From positions 15,842,501 through 15,906,500 of the forward strand of contig NC_092570.1 of assembly GCF_037975245.1 (NCBI RefSeq): DNA of 64,000 bases. Reading direction: 5' to 3'. The DNA is from Apostichopus japonicus. Lineage: Eukaryota; Echinodermata; Holothuroidea; Aspidochirotida; Stichopodidae. This document shows, piece after piece, positions 11,348 to 22,792 of the stretch (position 1 is the stretch's first letter; every line of letters begins with the position of its first letter). The notes beneath the pieces were generated by a model. The model did no database searches. It was not told the DNA's origin and saw nothing but the letters and a program-made list of their open reading frames with translations. A program made the position numbers and the translations under genes.

Positions 11348-14300
11348 CTGAAAGGAAACAAAAACAACAAAGAAACACTGAATTTTAAGAGCTAATCGTG
11401 GTATCAAAGGCACAAACGTTGAAAGGTCATTATCGTTGGCCATAACGTTTTTGAAAGATATATCCTTGCTAAAAGGGTTTCAAAAGTATTTTTAAGCATC
11501 CAAAGAAATAATTCCCAGGTTAGGGATGTTTTAGCTTTGAGTAGAGGCTGTGGAAGACTTGTTAAGTGTGAGAGGCCATCATTATTTGAGTTTTGTAACA
11601 TTTTTGGTTTAAAAAATGAAGACCTTAACAGTCTCTCTGTGTAAATCATAAAACCAGGAATCGTTTGAAAAGAATAAACATTTTTATGACCATTAGTCAA
11701 AATGACAGTTTGCGTAACGGACTTGAATCCCAGCGTTTTATTGACGATAAACTGTTCAGATTGATGTCAATTAAATTACTTTCATGTCGTTTACGGGTAA
11801 GAAGTGGCATGAAGAGGCGGGTGGAATGGTGTTGGTGTCACAAATGTACGAGGGGTTCAACGAAATGTCCATTTTAAACACATTTCACAACCTGACACGT
11901 TCTTTTATTCATCTTTGTATGTGTTCCTCGAAACTCATAATGAACTCTTAATAGAAGGCGAGCAGAATGTTTATTACAATTCAGAACTGGAAAAGGCACA
12001 TCAATATATTCCATGATAATCTAATAATTAGAACCAACTTCATCCCAGGAGGGCGTTGTGGTCAAGTGGTTAAGGCAGTGGACTTGTGATCTAAGGATTA
12101 CAGGTTCGAGCCCTGGCCAGATCATTGCGTTGTGTCCTTTGGCAAGGCGCTTTATCTCCATTGCCTCTCTTCACCCAGGTGTATAAATGGGGACCTGCGA
12201 GGTAACTTGTAAATATAGTTGCGTGCGCCGGTTTGTGGCTGCACCCTATGGGAAGTCCCCCGGGGGACACGTGGTTGTGGTGCACTGTGGTGCCCCAGGA
12301 GAGATTGATTGAATTGTGCACACTTTGGTGTGTGGGTGTGACAAGTTACCAATGACCAGGGGTTAAGTTGTAAAGTCATGTGAGGAGGCATTAGCCTCAT
12401 ACAAGACTGTAAACCTTCAACTTTTTTAACTTTTAACTTTATCCCCAAAATAAGGCAGTCGTGGCTTTACTTTATGAGGAAAGAAAAAATTCCTCAACTT
12501 TGCAAAATTCATAAAAGCTAAATAGCAATTCAAAGCATGAGTGAGATAATGTTCTCTTTGCATGTTGTGCTTAGTAGTAAACTATTTACTAATTAGTTCT
12601 TTGGATTTAATTTAAAATTATTGCACTCACCATTTTTTGTCTGGCTTCATTCAAAAATGTTGATACTAGAAGTATGACTGGATATGCAAGGAACCAAAGG
12701 AAACAGTACTGTGGAAGAAACGAAGAAACAGAACTCAATTGTCTGAGGTACGGTGTCAAAAGTACGTTGCTAGGAAGGGGGGTTTGGGGGGGCTGCATAG
12801 GATATAATCTATTGTGTCCCTCGTTTCACACAATAGTAAGTAAATGTCCATGGGTATATTCCCCTATTGTCAGGGTTGGTGATTTTTAATTTTTTTTTAA
12901 CAATAACAAACAATTTTTATTTGTTTTCCGATTTTCAAAGTGCGTGTATTCAGTCCAACAAAAAGTGGTTAACTTGAGAATCGAATATTAGATAGTTTTG
13001 AGGTTACTGAATAATATAAATTGTCTTTGATTCCTGCCTTCCTTATTCCTTTAAAGATCACTTGATTTAAATTGCCATTTAAATCAGTGATTTAAATTAC
13101 TGTGATTTTAATCAGCCAACCCTACTGCAATTGTTTAATATTGCTTTATCCTAGCTGTACAGGATATTGAAAGCACTGTGCAGCAGTTCCTTTCTTGACA
13201 CAGTGCTTGACATATCCCCTCAGCATATAACGCTGAATATGAGGACCCTGTCAGCATACAGTGTTCTGTAAAAGGAGTTGCCTTTACAGGGGCCTTGCGA
13301 GGAATTTGCCAAGGGAGGGGCGAAGCCTGTAGGCAAACTATCTAAGCGTAGCGCCACCATGGGTTGGCGCAAAGCGTACAAGAAACATTTGGCCGAAAAT
13401 GCCTCCCAGATTGCTGGAAATGGCACTTCCCAGGACCATGGGCTGGCGCGAAGCGTACAAGAAAAGTTAGGGCGAAAATGCCTCCCACATTGCTGGAAAT
13501 GACACTTCCCAGGCCTTGTAAGTTGCATCTAAGCATTTTCAATTTTGAAATTACTAGCGATATTATAAAAAAAATTAAAAAATATGCTCAAGGGGGGGCG
13601 GTTGCCCCCTTTCCCCCCCTCCCTTGGCTACGCACCTGTGCCTTAAAAGAAGTCTCCAATATGAACAGTGTAAATTTCGTGTGCATGTTCACAAACGGCA
13701 TTTACACTCATAGATGCTCGCTTGTAGAAGACTTACCGTTGCAAAACCTTTGTAAAATAATTTTCTCACTACACTTCTTTCTTTGGATACAACTTGGTAG
13801 AGGTAGTTGGCGAAGAGGACCGCTAGAACAGTCCGAAGAAGTAAAGCTAGAATACCCAGAATGCTTTGGTGGTCATGGTACATGCTATGACTGGATGAAA
13901 ACAACTGCTCCAAAATGATGCAAATGCACTGACAAAATGGAAAAGGAAAAAGTTTGTTATAGTTTGCAATATTGAAAATGAGCTCTATTTTTTTGTTTGC
14001 AAGTTAATACCTCCCAACAAGAAAATACGCTCATTGATGGGGCTCATTAAATTATATTTTCAGTATTTCTGAGTAAGAATCTTGTATATTTTGTACATAC
14101 ATATTTAAACCGATAAATATTTGATGGCATTCATACAAGTCTGTGTGATATCTTTACATCTGGAAACTACTAGAGGTACAGTGGCTAAAAAATAAATATT
14201 GAAGATGTTAACTTGTACATCCCAGATCTTGATATTAATATCATACAATTAAACAAGTTCCACCAATTTCACCCGAACAATAGGACCTGGTCATACTGTT

Positions 14301-17300
14301 TGGTATATAATATAACTATATATAATAACAGTAATAATCAGCAGTTATTTTTACGACGCTTAAACAACCACAAATGTGGGAGAAACCTGCAAGGGCTAAT
14401 GGATTACAACATACAGGTCGGGTGGCTTCCAATTCAACATTTAAACTCAAATTTGCAATCTTTTCAATTTTAGAAAGTCATTTCAGATGGGAAAACCATA
14501 GATTGTTCTTGGATGAAAAACCAACCTCACTATGACCCGGCCGGGTATCGAACCCAGAACCTCCCGATTGCTAAGCCTCATAGCTTCAAATGCCACAGCC
14601 TTTATCCACTCAGCAACAGCACCGGTATATAAACGATACTACTGTATAACTATGTTACTGTACAACTACAGTATATACCTATACAACTATTTAACTATAT
14701 CACCAAATAACCATATGTAACTATATAACTATGTAACTATATAACTGCAGTATATTACTATACATCTATGTAACAATATAACTATGTAGTTATATATCTA
14801 TTTAGCCAAACAACCATGTAAATATGTAGCTATATTACTATATGACCAAATACCCATATAACTATGTAGCAATATAACAATGTATCTACATCACTATATG
14901 ACTATGTAGTTACATAGCTATATATCTATATAGCTATATGACCAAATAACCATATAACTATATGTTGCTATGTAACTATATATCTTTATTACTATATAAC
15001 CAAATAACCATATAACTATGTAGCAATATAACAATGTATCTACATCACTATATGACTATGTAGTTACATAGCTATATATGTATATAGCTATATGACCGAA
15101 TAACCATATAACTATATGTTGCTATGTAACTATATATCTTTATTACTATATAACCAAATAACCATATAACTATGTAGTTATATATGTATATAACTATGTA
15201 GCTATATCACTATATGACCAAATAACCATACAACTATGTAGCTATATAACTATGTACCTATATCATTATATCACCAAAACTATGTAACTATATAATTCAT
15301 GTTGATCTTTGCACTTCTTCAACAATTCAGCTATATGACCAAATAACCATATTACTATTTAACTATATACCCACACTATATGGCCGAATAACCATATAAC
15401 TATGTTGCTATGTAGCTATATATCTTTATTACTATATAACCAAATAACCATATAACTATGTAGTTATATATGTATATAACTATGTAGCTATATCACTATA
15501 TGACCAAATAACCATACAACTATGTAGCTATATAACTATGTGCCTATATCATTATATCACCAAAACTATGTAACTATATAACTATATAATTCATGTTGAT
15601 CTTTGCACTGCTTCAACAATTCAGAATATTATAAAATGGCTCATGAAACAATCTCCCTTCCTTACCCTCTGTATGGATGAATTGTACCACTACTACACTT
15701 ACTTGTACAGCGGCTAGAGAACCGACTATTTTGGCGTGAGGAGATTTCTTCCAAATCTTTGAATTGACCTCTGTTTTGGAAGTACTCAACGTCCAACCGA
15801 GAGCAAGACTGAGCATCATGTATAACATACCAAACTGAGCGCAGATTTCCAAAACTGTGTTTAGAAAATAAAAGAAAAATATCAAGAAATTGAATAAAAC
15901 GACACTACAAGTGATACATGAACAATTGTGGTGTTCTTGTTATTCAGGCATTGTGTCTAAAAGCAAACCTGCAGCAGCTGCAGGGTCCTTTGCAGCTAGG
16001 ATGAAGCAACATCAAACAATAGGGAATTATCCTGGTGGACCTGCATTGCCTATTGTGTTAAAGGCATTTGAAGACTCGCCCCAAACCGTGCTCTGAAAAA
16101 GTTAACTTTCTGTTGCTTGCAAGTAAAGTTTTCTTCTTGTCGCTACAAAATGCAGACAGTAATGAAACGTGATACCTTGTTATCTTTTATCTACACCTGA
16201 GATGTCCATCGCTGCTATGTACACTATGCTGTGGGTATTGACAGTAGCGGTATGTATTGACTGTACACTAGTGTCTAATTACCGACGGTAGCAAGCTGTG
16301 TGTGTATTTTCTGGGATCGATGGTGGTGTCTAACACTTCTGTTACACCTCAATCAAAACTAGGTCAGATTACCGGCATGAGACGTTTCTTTGTGCGCAAG
16401 TCTTCACATCCTTTAAACTGTACATTATTGTAGGTTAGTCCTATGCAGCCTGGCTGCATGATGCTGCAGCCCCCTCGCCTCTCTAATTTTGACATAGTGC
16501 CTTATGCATTCTGCCTTTTTAGATACTTTTAGTGTGCATTGTGGTAACACTATTCTGAGTGAAAACAAAAATTTTAACCCATCTTTCTTCTCTAGAAATC
16601 CTTGTAGCATACATTTGGTCAAAACAAAAGGTTTGCATTTCCATTATTCCAATGTTCCATAATTGTATTGTGAAGGCATTTACCTATGAACAATGAATAT
16701 TTACGAGGTCAAATATTTACCTAAAAGTTTAACAAAAGTGTTGTCAAACAGTCTGTGCTGACACAATGGGTTTCCAACTGTTTCCACACTTGAAAATCTT
16801 TCTACCTAGTGATAAACAATTCAACAACTAAATGATTTTTTTTTTGGCCTGACATTTCCATCCTTGCTGGATCTTTTGCAGAGTCTGAAGATCCTGCTAG
16901 GATGGACACATCAGGCACACTTACTTTTACACATTCTCTTAAGCAGGCTCTTTAGTGGATAAGTAGTTTGCTAACAGTTTTATAAATATTTTATATTAAT
17001 TTAAAAGTATTAAAACATTGTTTAAATATTTGTACTGAAAGCTGATACAAAATTATTGAATAAAGAATAAAGGAATTATTTGTAGTCTTCATAAATTTAA
17101 ACAAACTGTTCAATATGACAAAACGTTTATATCCATAGCGTATATCCATAGCAGATTTCATTCTATCTTACCCTCTGATAAATTTTCAGCGAGTGATGAT
17201 CCTTCTCCATCTCTTGCGAACCGGTAAAGATGGATGCACATACAGAGGGCAGCAGACGCCTGGAGGCAAAGGACTTTAGTAAGCATACTGAGGACGTCAT

Positions 17301-20137
17301 GCATCGGTCCCTGTTTCTGCAAAGTCTCCCAAAGGCTAGGTGCGCACATACAACCGATCACGAAATAAAGAAAGGCGAGTAGTTCGTAGAAACCCAGGAG
17401 ACCTGATACGAAAAGGAAACAAGTTGCATTTTTGTCGCAATTTGTCACAAAAATTACGGGGCATATCTGATGAAAACTTGGCATATCCATGGGCAACAGA
17501 ACACACTTTCCTCAGCATGTATATATCTAATACACAAACAAGAACATAACTGAAGAGTAACAATTTTTCCAAAGGATTTAACTCAACTCTTTTGATATTT
17601 ATGAAACAAGGTCACCTACGGTATGATTTATAAGTCCAAATGTGGCTGCATGGTAAAAGATATCTAACATCCGGCCTAGAATCTCAACATTTGAGCCACT
17701 TGACAGAAAATGCCAATGCTTATAAAATCTACTGGCTACAAAGGACTTAACAGAGTTTTCAGAGCACTCCAATAATAGGTAGTCATCCAGAGTTTACTGT
17801 CGGTTAGGATCAGAAATCCTGCCGATTCTGTGACAGACGATTGTAAACCGACTTAAGATGTATATTACGTTATTACGTTATTATTGTCTACTGGCAGAAA
17901 ATTGCCTGCTCGAAAAACGCCAAAACCACTGGATTTTTGACAGTAAATAGCCACATTTTGATGCCTGTTTACGTCTTTAAAGGAATCTTTAGTGGCAGTC
18001 TATTGGGTATATCAAGTAAAAACTCCATAATATTTTCATCGCCACAGTACTTGTTTGAGGATTTTTCATCCTATGATTCAGGAGAAGTGAATTTTTGAAC
18101 CTCGCGCCAACTGAATCTAATATATGTTGAACAGTGGAGAAAGATGAGCCACTGTGACGTCATCACGGCACTTCTTTTCAGGGGCTGCAGGGACCAAGTC
18201 ATTAGCAAGCTACAATGTAGCGAGGAAAGGTAAACTTTCTGAAAGTTGCAAGTTAGCAATCTTTTGGAGAGTTAAAACGTTCCAGAATTCCCTAACTAGT
18301 TATTGTTGTTCAGATCTTTGTTATTTGAGAGATTTTTTTAATCACAGCCATATGTGAAGTCACATTCCTGTGTATGGTATCAAGGCCAAGCTTACAGTGA
18401 GATATTTTGTATTCACAGCCTACTCAAAGTCTGTACACATTCCTGTGTATGGTATCCAGGCCAAGCTTAGAGTGATATCTTTTGTATTCACTAGCCATAC
18501 ACAAAGTCTGTACATATTCCTGTGAGTGTATCAAGGCCAAGCTTTATAAAGTGAGATCTGGCCGAGTCTGGCCAATGTGATGCACTGACGTCACATCTCG
18601 ACGTAAGTCAGTGCTAGATTCAAATTTCTTGGCAGGACGGGCCAACATTTCAAGCACTCTATCACAGAAACTAAAATTCATCACAGGGCAAGGCTTAGGG
18701 CGATACAAAGACAAAATATGATATGACCAGAAGGACTGGATCCCATTTTTCACTTTAAAGAAAATACATTAACACTCTTATGGCTTTCCCTTGTCACTGC
18801 AACTAACCTGTATCTTCACAGCTAAATTGATTAGAAGGCACCCCATGTGAGTCAGTGTTGAAGATTTGTACATGGTAAGCTAGATAAACTGGCTGCATCG
18901 TGGAAGCGTCTAAATTGCACACGTCTGCGGGGGCATACATGGCAACCCAGGTGCCTTGCTCTTCAAAATGAAGCATGGAGAAATTGCCTTCCTTCTCAAA
19001 AAGATCAACTGTGACAAGATATTGAAGGAAACAATGAATTGAGACATCATAGAAACTTTGTAAGCCCCAATATGGAGTTAGGGAAATCGTTTATCCGGTA
19101 TCGTTTGGCAAAATGCTATGTAAAATGAACTATTTGTTTCTGCTTCTCCTACATGCCTATGTGGCTGGCAACCCTAGCACTGTAAACTCACTGCCTTTCC
19201 AGGCCGATATTTCAATTATTATAACGGGGGCATCAGTATGGTTGCCTCCAGTCTGACCAATGATAATCATGTTAAGATATGAATTTTACAAGAAGATTCA
19301 AACCTCTGTGTTGGGCCAGCCTTATCTTCTCTCCGCAATCTTCTGAAGAGCGAACTTGTTGCCAAACATTCTCTGGGTAAAGGTACACCTGGCCGGGAGC
19401 TGAGGTTGTGTTTAACTGGTAAAATAGCCTCCCAGTTCCAACTTTGGAAAAGTGAAAGAAAAATATGAACCATTTTACCATTACATTAAATATGATCTTT
19501 TCCAGCACCAAATAACTGTATTGAAATTTTAGTTGTATTTTTATTAAGCATATCATATTAGATTTTAATACCATCAAATATGTAACGTGTAGGCTTTCCT
19601 GTAAGCTTTGAAACGTCGTTCACGCCCAGGGGAATATGCCACTAAGTCCTCATGCCATGTCCATGTTCATCAATATGTCTTCCTGGTTACAGATATCTTT
19701 GATTTTTTTAGATATATTTTTCAAGTCCTGTAGTCCTCCAAGGAAAGTGGTTAACTTAATTATTTAAATCGTTTATTATTATTATATGTGGCTGTCCATG
19801 GATTAGTCCTAATCGTAATCCACATGAAATGTCAGACATATGGCAGCTCAAATAAACGATGCCATGGTTACCAAACTGTCATCATTTAGCAGCTTTAAAT
19901 ATTAGTACACAGAAAATTGTATTTAAGAATTCTGGAAATTTTACCTGTGAAACAGAAATTGGTAATTAAGTGGCCAAAAGACTTGGCTGCAGTTACTGTA
20001 TTAATATTGCCCCTGGCAGACTTTGCCTCTGTTCCTTCTTGGAAGAACTGCAGACCCACGATTAAGGCGATGAAGACTTTGCACAATATTGACAAGTGGA
20101 TTTTTTGAGAAACCAGAAGCTTTCCATGATATGACAT
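11186..20137 (-). CDS. GPR180: GPR180 homologue (integral membrane protein, ITR family), complete, 8 coding exons
   Basis: Coding exons in transcript order: 19945-20137, 19304-19441, 18808-19008, 17172-17402, 15703-15854, 13737-13928, 12631-12708, 11186-11347. Total 1347 nt, 448 residues plus stop, close to the usual ~440. The first four junctions are phase 1 and the last three phase 0; all use AG acceptors and GT donors. The protein has an N-terminal hydrophobic signal (residues about 13-32), a cysteine-bearing extracellular domain, then a seven-span region. Family signatures seen: LQKQGPMHDVL after the first span, LALGWTL, MYHDHQSILGILAL, WFLAYP, and the C-terminal LYRLFLSRSLYWEISALSS. These match GPR180 better than its relative TMEM145. 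Vertebrate GPR180 (intimal thickness-related receptor) is a membrane protein linked to TGF-beta-type signalling; that role is transferred by homology only. A acceptor at 20148 shows that a non-coding first exon lies upstream. Confidence 0.93.
12050..12440 (+). repeat. tRNA-derived SINE, near full length
   Basis: The head is tRNA-like with polymerase III boxes: A box TGGTCAAGTGG at 12059-12069 and B box GGTTCGAGCCC at 12103-12113. A body of about 300 bp follows, with the segment 'tgtcctttggcaaggcgctt', and it ends in a short T-rich, ACTTTT-repeat tail. It sits in GPR180 intron 7 in antisense orientation to the gene. Confidence 0.8.
12631..12708 (-). CDS. GPR180: GPR180 coding exon 7
   Basis: 78 nt, phase 0. 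Encodes YCFLWFLAYPVILLVSTF and the short loop NEARQKM. Acceptor TTCTTCCACAG, donor ATG then GTGAGT. Confidence 0.9.
13287..13638 (+). mobile_element. Non-autonomous DNA transposon (352 bp), hAT-like
   Basis: Flanked by 8-bp near-identical duplications TGCCTTTA (13079+200, i.e. 13279-13286) and TGCCTTAA (13639-13646). Ends are CAGG...CCTG with imperfect inverted repeats containing CCAAGGGAGGGG. An internal ~80-bp segment is tandemly duplicated (two copies of 'ggcgaaaatgcctccca'-type sequence). About 250 bp match the repeat at 39.3 kb and 63.7 kb. Lies in GPR180 intron 6, close to exon 6. Confidence 0.75.
13737..13928 (-). CDS. GPR180: GPR180 coding exon 6
   Basis: 192 nt, phase 0. Encodes the HSMYHDHQSILGILALLLRT segment and VVRKLFYKGFAT. 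Acceptor CATTTTGTCAG, donor ACG then GTAAGT. The His-rich YHDH turn is typical of the family. Confidence 0.9.
14343..14626 (-). repeat. tRNA-derived SINE, minus strand
   Basis: The tRNA-like head occupies 14533-14626 and resembles a class II tRNA with a long variable arm. The B box complement GGTATCGAACC is at 14544-14554 and the A box complement CCACTCAGCAA at 14606-14616. The body to about 14343 is assigned tentatively. Same strand as GPR180, in intron 5. Confidence 0.55.
14635..15624. repeat. AT-rich minisatellite with higher-order duplications in GPR180 intron 5
   Basis: Arrays of short units such as ACTATGTAACTATATAACC. A 154-bp higher-order unit repeats (TAGCAATATAACAATG at 14867 and 15021), then a ~286-bp unit (starting at 15135 and 15421). 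The last unit also duplicates unique-looking sequence, 'catgttgatctttgcact', at about 15300 and 15593, only about 80 bp from the donor of exon 5. Confidence 0.9.
15703..15854 (-). CDS. GPR180: GPR180 coding exon 5
   Basis: 152 nt, phase 1 in and phase 0 out. Encodes VLEICAQFGMLYMMLSLALG, then WTLSTS and a loop ending in the start of the next membrane span. Acceptor TAAACACAG, donor CAA then GTAAGT. Confidence 0.9.
16062..16412 (+). mobile_element. TTAA-flanked MITE, copy 2
   Basis: 351 bp between TTAA sites at 16058-16061 and 16413-16416. Left end AGGCATTTGAAGACTCGC, right end GCGCAAGTCTTCACATCCT. Both terminal inverted repeats are present. Lies in GPR180 intron 4. Confidence 0.85.
17172..17402 (-). 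CDS. GPR180: GPR180 coding exon 4
   Basis: 231 nt, phase 1 at both ends. Encodes transmembrane segments 1 and 2 (FYELLAFLYFVIGCMC and LCLQASAALCMCIHLY) with the family block LQKQGPMHDVLSML between them. Acceptor TTCGTATCAG, donor GAGG then GTAAGA. Confidence 0.9.
18350..18560. repeat. Three tandem units of ~76 bp in GPR180 intron 3
   Basis: Units begin with ATTCCTGTG at 18364, 18439 and 18516 (spacing 75 and 77) and share 'aaggccaagctt' and 'caaagtctgtaca'. The third is partial. Confidence 0.9.
18808..19008 (-). CDS. GPR180: GPR180 coding exon 3
   Basis: 201 nt, phase 1 at both ends, with no stop or start of its own frame to reveal it. Encodes VDLFEKEGNFS, TWVAMYAPADVCNLD and VQIFNTDSHGVPSNQFSCEDT, ending the ectodomain just before the first of the seven spans. 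Acceptor CTTGTCACAG, donor ACAG then GTTAGT. Confidence 0.85.
19304..19441 (-). CDS. GPR180: GPR180 coding exon 2
   Basis: 138 nt, phase 1 at both ends. Encodes VGTGRLFYQLNTTSAPGQ, then YLYPENVW and EDCGEKIRLAQHR, the ectodomain with an N-glycosylation site (NTT) and a conserved cysteine. Acceptor TTTTCCAAAG, donor AGAG then GTTTGA. Confidence 0.85.
19945..20137 (-). CDS. GPR180: GPR180 coding exon 1 (signal peptide)
   Basis: 193 nt, from ATG to donor ACAG then GTAAAA (phase 1). It encodes the signal peptide and the start of the ectodomain (FGHLITNFCFT). The ATG has A at -3, and a splice acceptor (TTTAACACAG) lies 10 nt upstream, so 20138-20147 is 5' UTR. Confidence 0.85.
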
Positions 20138-20419
20138 GATTGCACCTCTGTGTTAAAGAAGAAAACAAATTTAATTCTTTTATCAGATGTCAAAGCCAAA
20201 TATAGTGTTATCATACATAATTCAATGAAAGTGTCCTCTCTATAATATCCTGATTACATGATTGTCTGAGGGAGGTGTGAAAGTTTAAAAGAAATGTTTC
20301 AAATATGTAGGTACAGGTAGTTTTGACTAGGATATAAAGAAAGGGTAAATTGTCAATAGTAACAGTAATGTTAACCATTGTCCTTATTAAGCATATTGCT
20401 TTGAAGTTCAAAGCATAAA

Positions 20420-21080
20420 AGCTTGCTATAGCCTAGGTACTGTACCACTTACAAGAATTGTTTCCATACAAAGGCAATGGGCCAAAACAACTTGACTTCC
20501 GTTCTTCAGATAAGATACAGTAGGCCTACTGCACACCTTGCCTTCTGGGATGATAAAATAAAGGCAAAGCGATTCCAATTATTTTCCTCTGAGATATGCA
20601 ACATCATTATAAATCACACTGCAGAAGCCCACAATAGCTTATCTTCACTTCAGTTAAGCCTAGTATAGCCTAGGCCTACACCTTGTTTAAAATTAAGGAT
20701 AATCTAGGCCTAACATTACTGTTAATAGTCTATAGTAACTAGAGTGAGGTCTTATTGTGGCAAGAAACACTGAAAATGGTAACTTAGACTGCAGATTCCA
20801 GTGACGGATTTAAGTTCTCACATTTTACTCAGCTCTTCACACTGATTGGTGAATACGTACGTACTGTATCTCTATAACAATTAACATAGCCTACAGTACA
20901 ATACAGCTTTGAATAATAACACAGCATTACTGCTGTCGGCCTAGCCTACCCCTGTAGTATGGTTAGGCCTTTCAGTAACCCTGTCAATGCCACAGGCGCT
21001 CCCGTTGGCCATACAGTAATTAAAATATTTAAACGTATTAAATATTGTAGGCTAATTTAATTAAATACTAGGCTAAGTTT
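20420..21080. repeat. Cluster of TAGGCCTA-type palindromic motifs
   Basis: Many occurrences of TAGGCCTA, AGGCCTA and TAGCCTA in about 650 bp just upstream of the GPR180 coding start, e.g. 'gtaggcctactg' at 20520, 'cctaggcctacacc' at 20668, 'aatctaggcctaac' at 20702. Confidence 0.6.
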
Positions 21081-21230
21081 ATTAACTGACATACTGTGTG
21101 ACAAACGTTGTGAATGTGACTCGTGCAACAGTCAACGAAGCAGTTGAGTCAAATTGGCAAGGATCCTTTCATGTTTTTATAAAGAACGAACACCGACGAA
21201 TGTTTTCTCTTTTTGAACATTAATATTTAC

Positions 21231-21480
21231 CAAGGGACTGTTTTGCATGTACTTATTTGTTCCACTTTTATCTTCAATAGAGATAAAACAGTTGAAATTA
21301 CACGGAGAACTCGTTTTCGCGCAATAAGACCCTTCACGATAGCAAACAGCTGATGACGGTGCCACATGCACTTCCGGTGAAGGCGATGAACAAACAGTAG
21401 TAGTATGTTTTGACCATTTTAGCCGATTACTAGCTAAACGTTTGCGTCTGTTCGTGTGGTATGATTGCATTCCTGTTTTC
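21231..21480 (-). promoter_or_regulatory. Candidate GPR180 promoter and first non-coding exon
   Basis: A CpG-richer island in AT-rich surroundings. The minus strand carries CACCGGAAGTG (ETS-type site) near 21370-21380 and a donor-like CTTG then GTAAAT ending at 21231, in front of the acceptor at 20148. Consistent with a housekeeping promoter and an untranslated exon; inference only. Confidence 0.3.
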
Positions 21481-22792
21481 AGTTCCAGAGGTTCTCACAG
21501 CTTCATGTTTATCGCTGCCCGTCTGCGATCAAATTGAGTTCAGTTCCCAGCGGGTGAGGGCAAACAGCAAATCTACATATACCCAAATCTGTGCATATCT
21601 AATATAACATATATTAATACATATATTAATACATATATGATAATACATATATTAATACAGACACATTTTATGGCAAGGCATGCTGGTGAAAAAAAATTAA
21701 GATCATATAACACCATGATTGGAGCAACCTGGGGGAGAGGGGGTGGAGGATGTGACCAGGGGTTTGGAGGTTTAATGGTTATAAGACTTATATTGGAATC
21801 AAATTTTGAAATTCCATTTTTTGTCCAGTTCTTTTTTCCACTTTGTATGTTTTATTTGTTAATTCCCCCTCCCCTCTTCCAACAAAAGAAAACAAAAGAA
21901 AGAAAGCCGAAAAAAAAAACCACTGGTAAATACACACAAGATCTTCATTGACTCTTTTACCCACATTTATTTGCACTGATAAAGGCGTATACATCTGAAT
22001 ATGCAAATATATATAGCCTAATATATGTCGGTTAAGCCATTCTCAAGACATGTCGCCAAGTTTAACTTATCAGAATCATGTAACATAAATTAATTATTTC
22101 AATTTCATGGTATCAAAGTTATTTTAATGGAATATTATCACAGGTTCTGCTGTAATATATATAATAACCTGATTTTACAAACAAATTTTTACTTGTTATT
22201 AGCAACTATTTGAAATTTAGCAGTGTTTTTTTAATTATGATATCAGAAGTGCACTGACAAGCAGGTAATTAAAAGCAAATTTTATCATCAGAGTTATATC
22301 GCAATGGGTATAACAAGATCTTGCCTTTCATGGTGACAATGGGTGAGGGTAATGGAAGGGGTCATGGTTTGCTGGATAATGGGCAGCTAAAAGACCCCCC
22401 CACCCTCCCTCCCACCCACCCACTGGCCCTACATCTCTATGCCAATGCCAAAAAGGAGTAATATGGTCTCCAATTTCATGGCCACATCAACAGGATATTA
22501 CTCCAAATGGCATTTTCTCCCCTCCCCCAAACTAAGACACTTTTATTATTAGAATTTGTGATTTGATTTAATTAGCTTATTACCAAGCAAACAATGGTTT
22601 CATTCCATCTTGAAAATAGTTCTTATCCAGCCACTATTCATACAAATATTTTGAATTGTACAAAAAAGAAATTTGCTTATTAACAATTTCTTACAATTTT
22701 GGTTCATCCTCAAACTGAAACTTGGTACAGATTTTATTATCAAACCACCCGCCCACGCCATCCCAGACCTCCCTAGTCCTGACTGTGTTTAA

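Noticed and set aside
12050-12125. Possible tRNA gene
   Set aside because: It continues into a ~300-bp SINE body with a T-rich tail and lacks an intact acceptor stem.
13364-13918. 184-residue plus-strand open frame
   Set aside because: Spans a transposon and the antisense of GPR180 exon 6; no protein family features.
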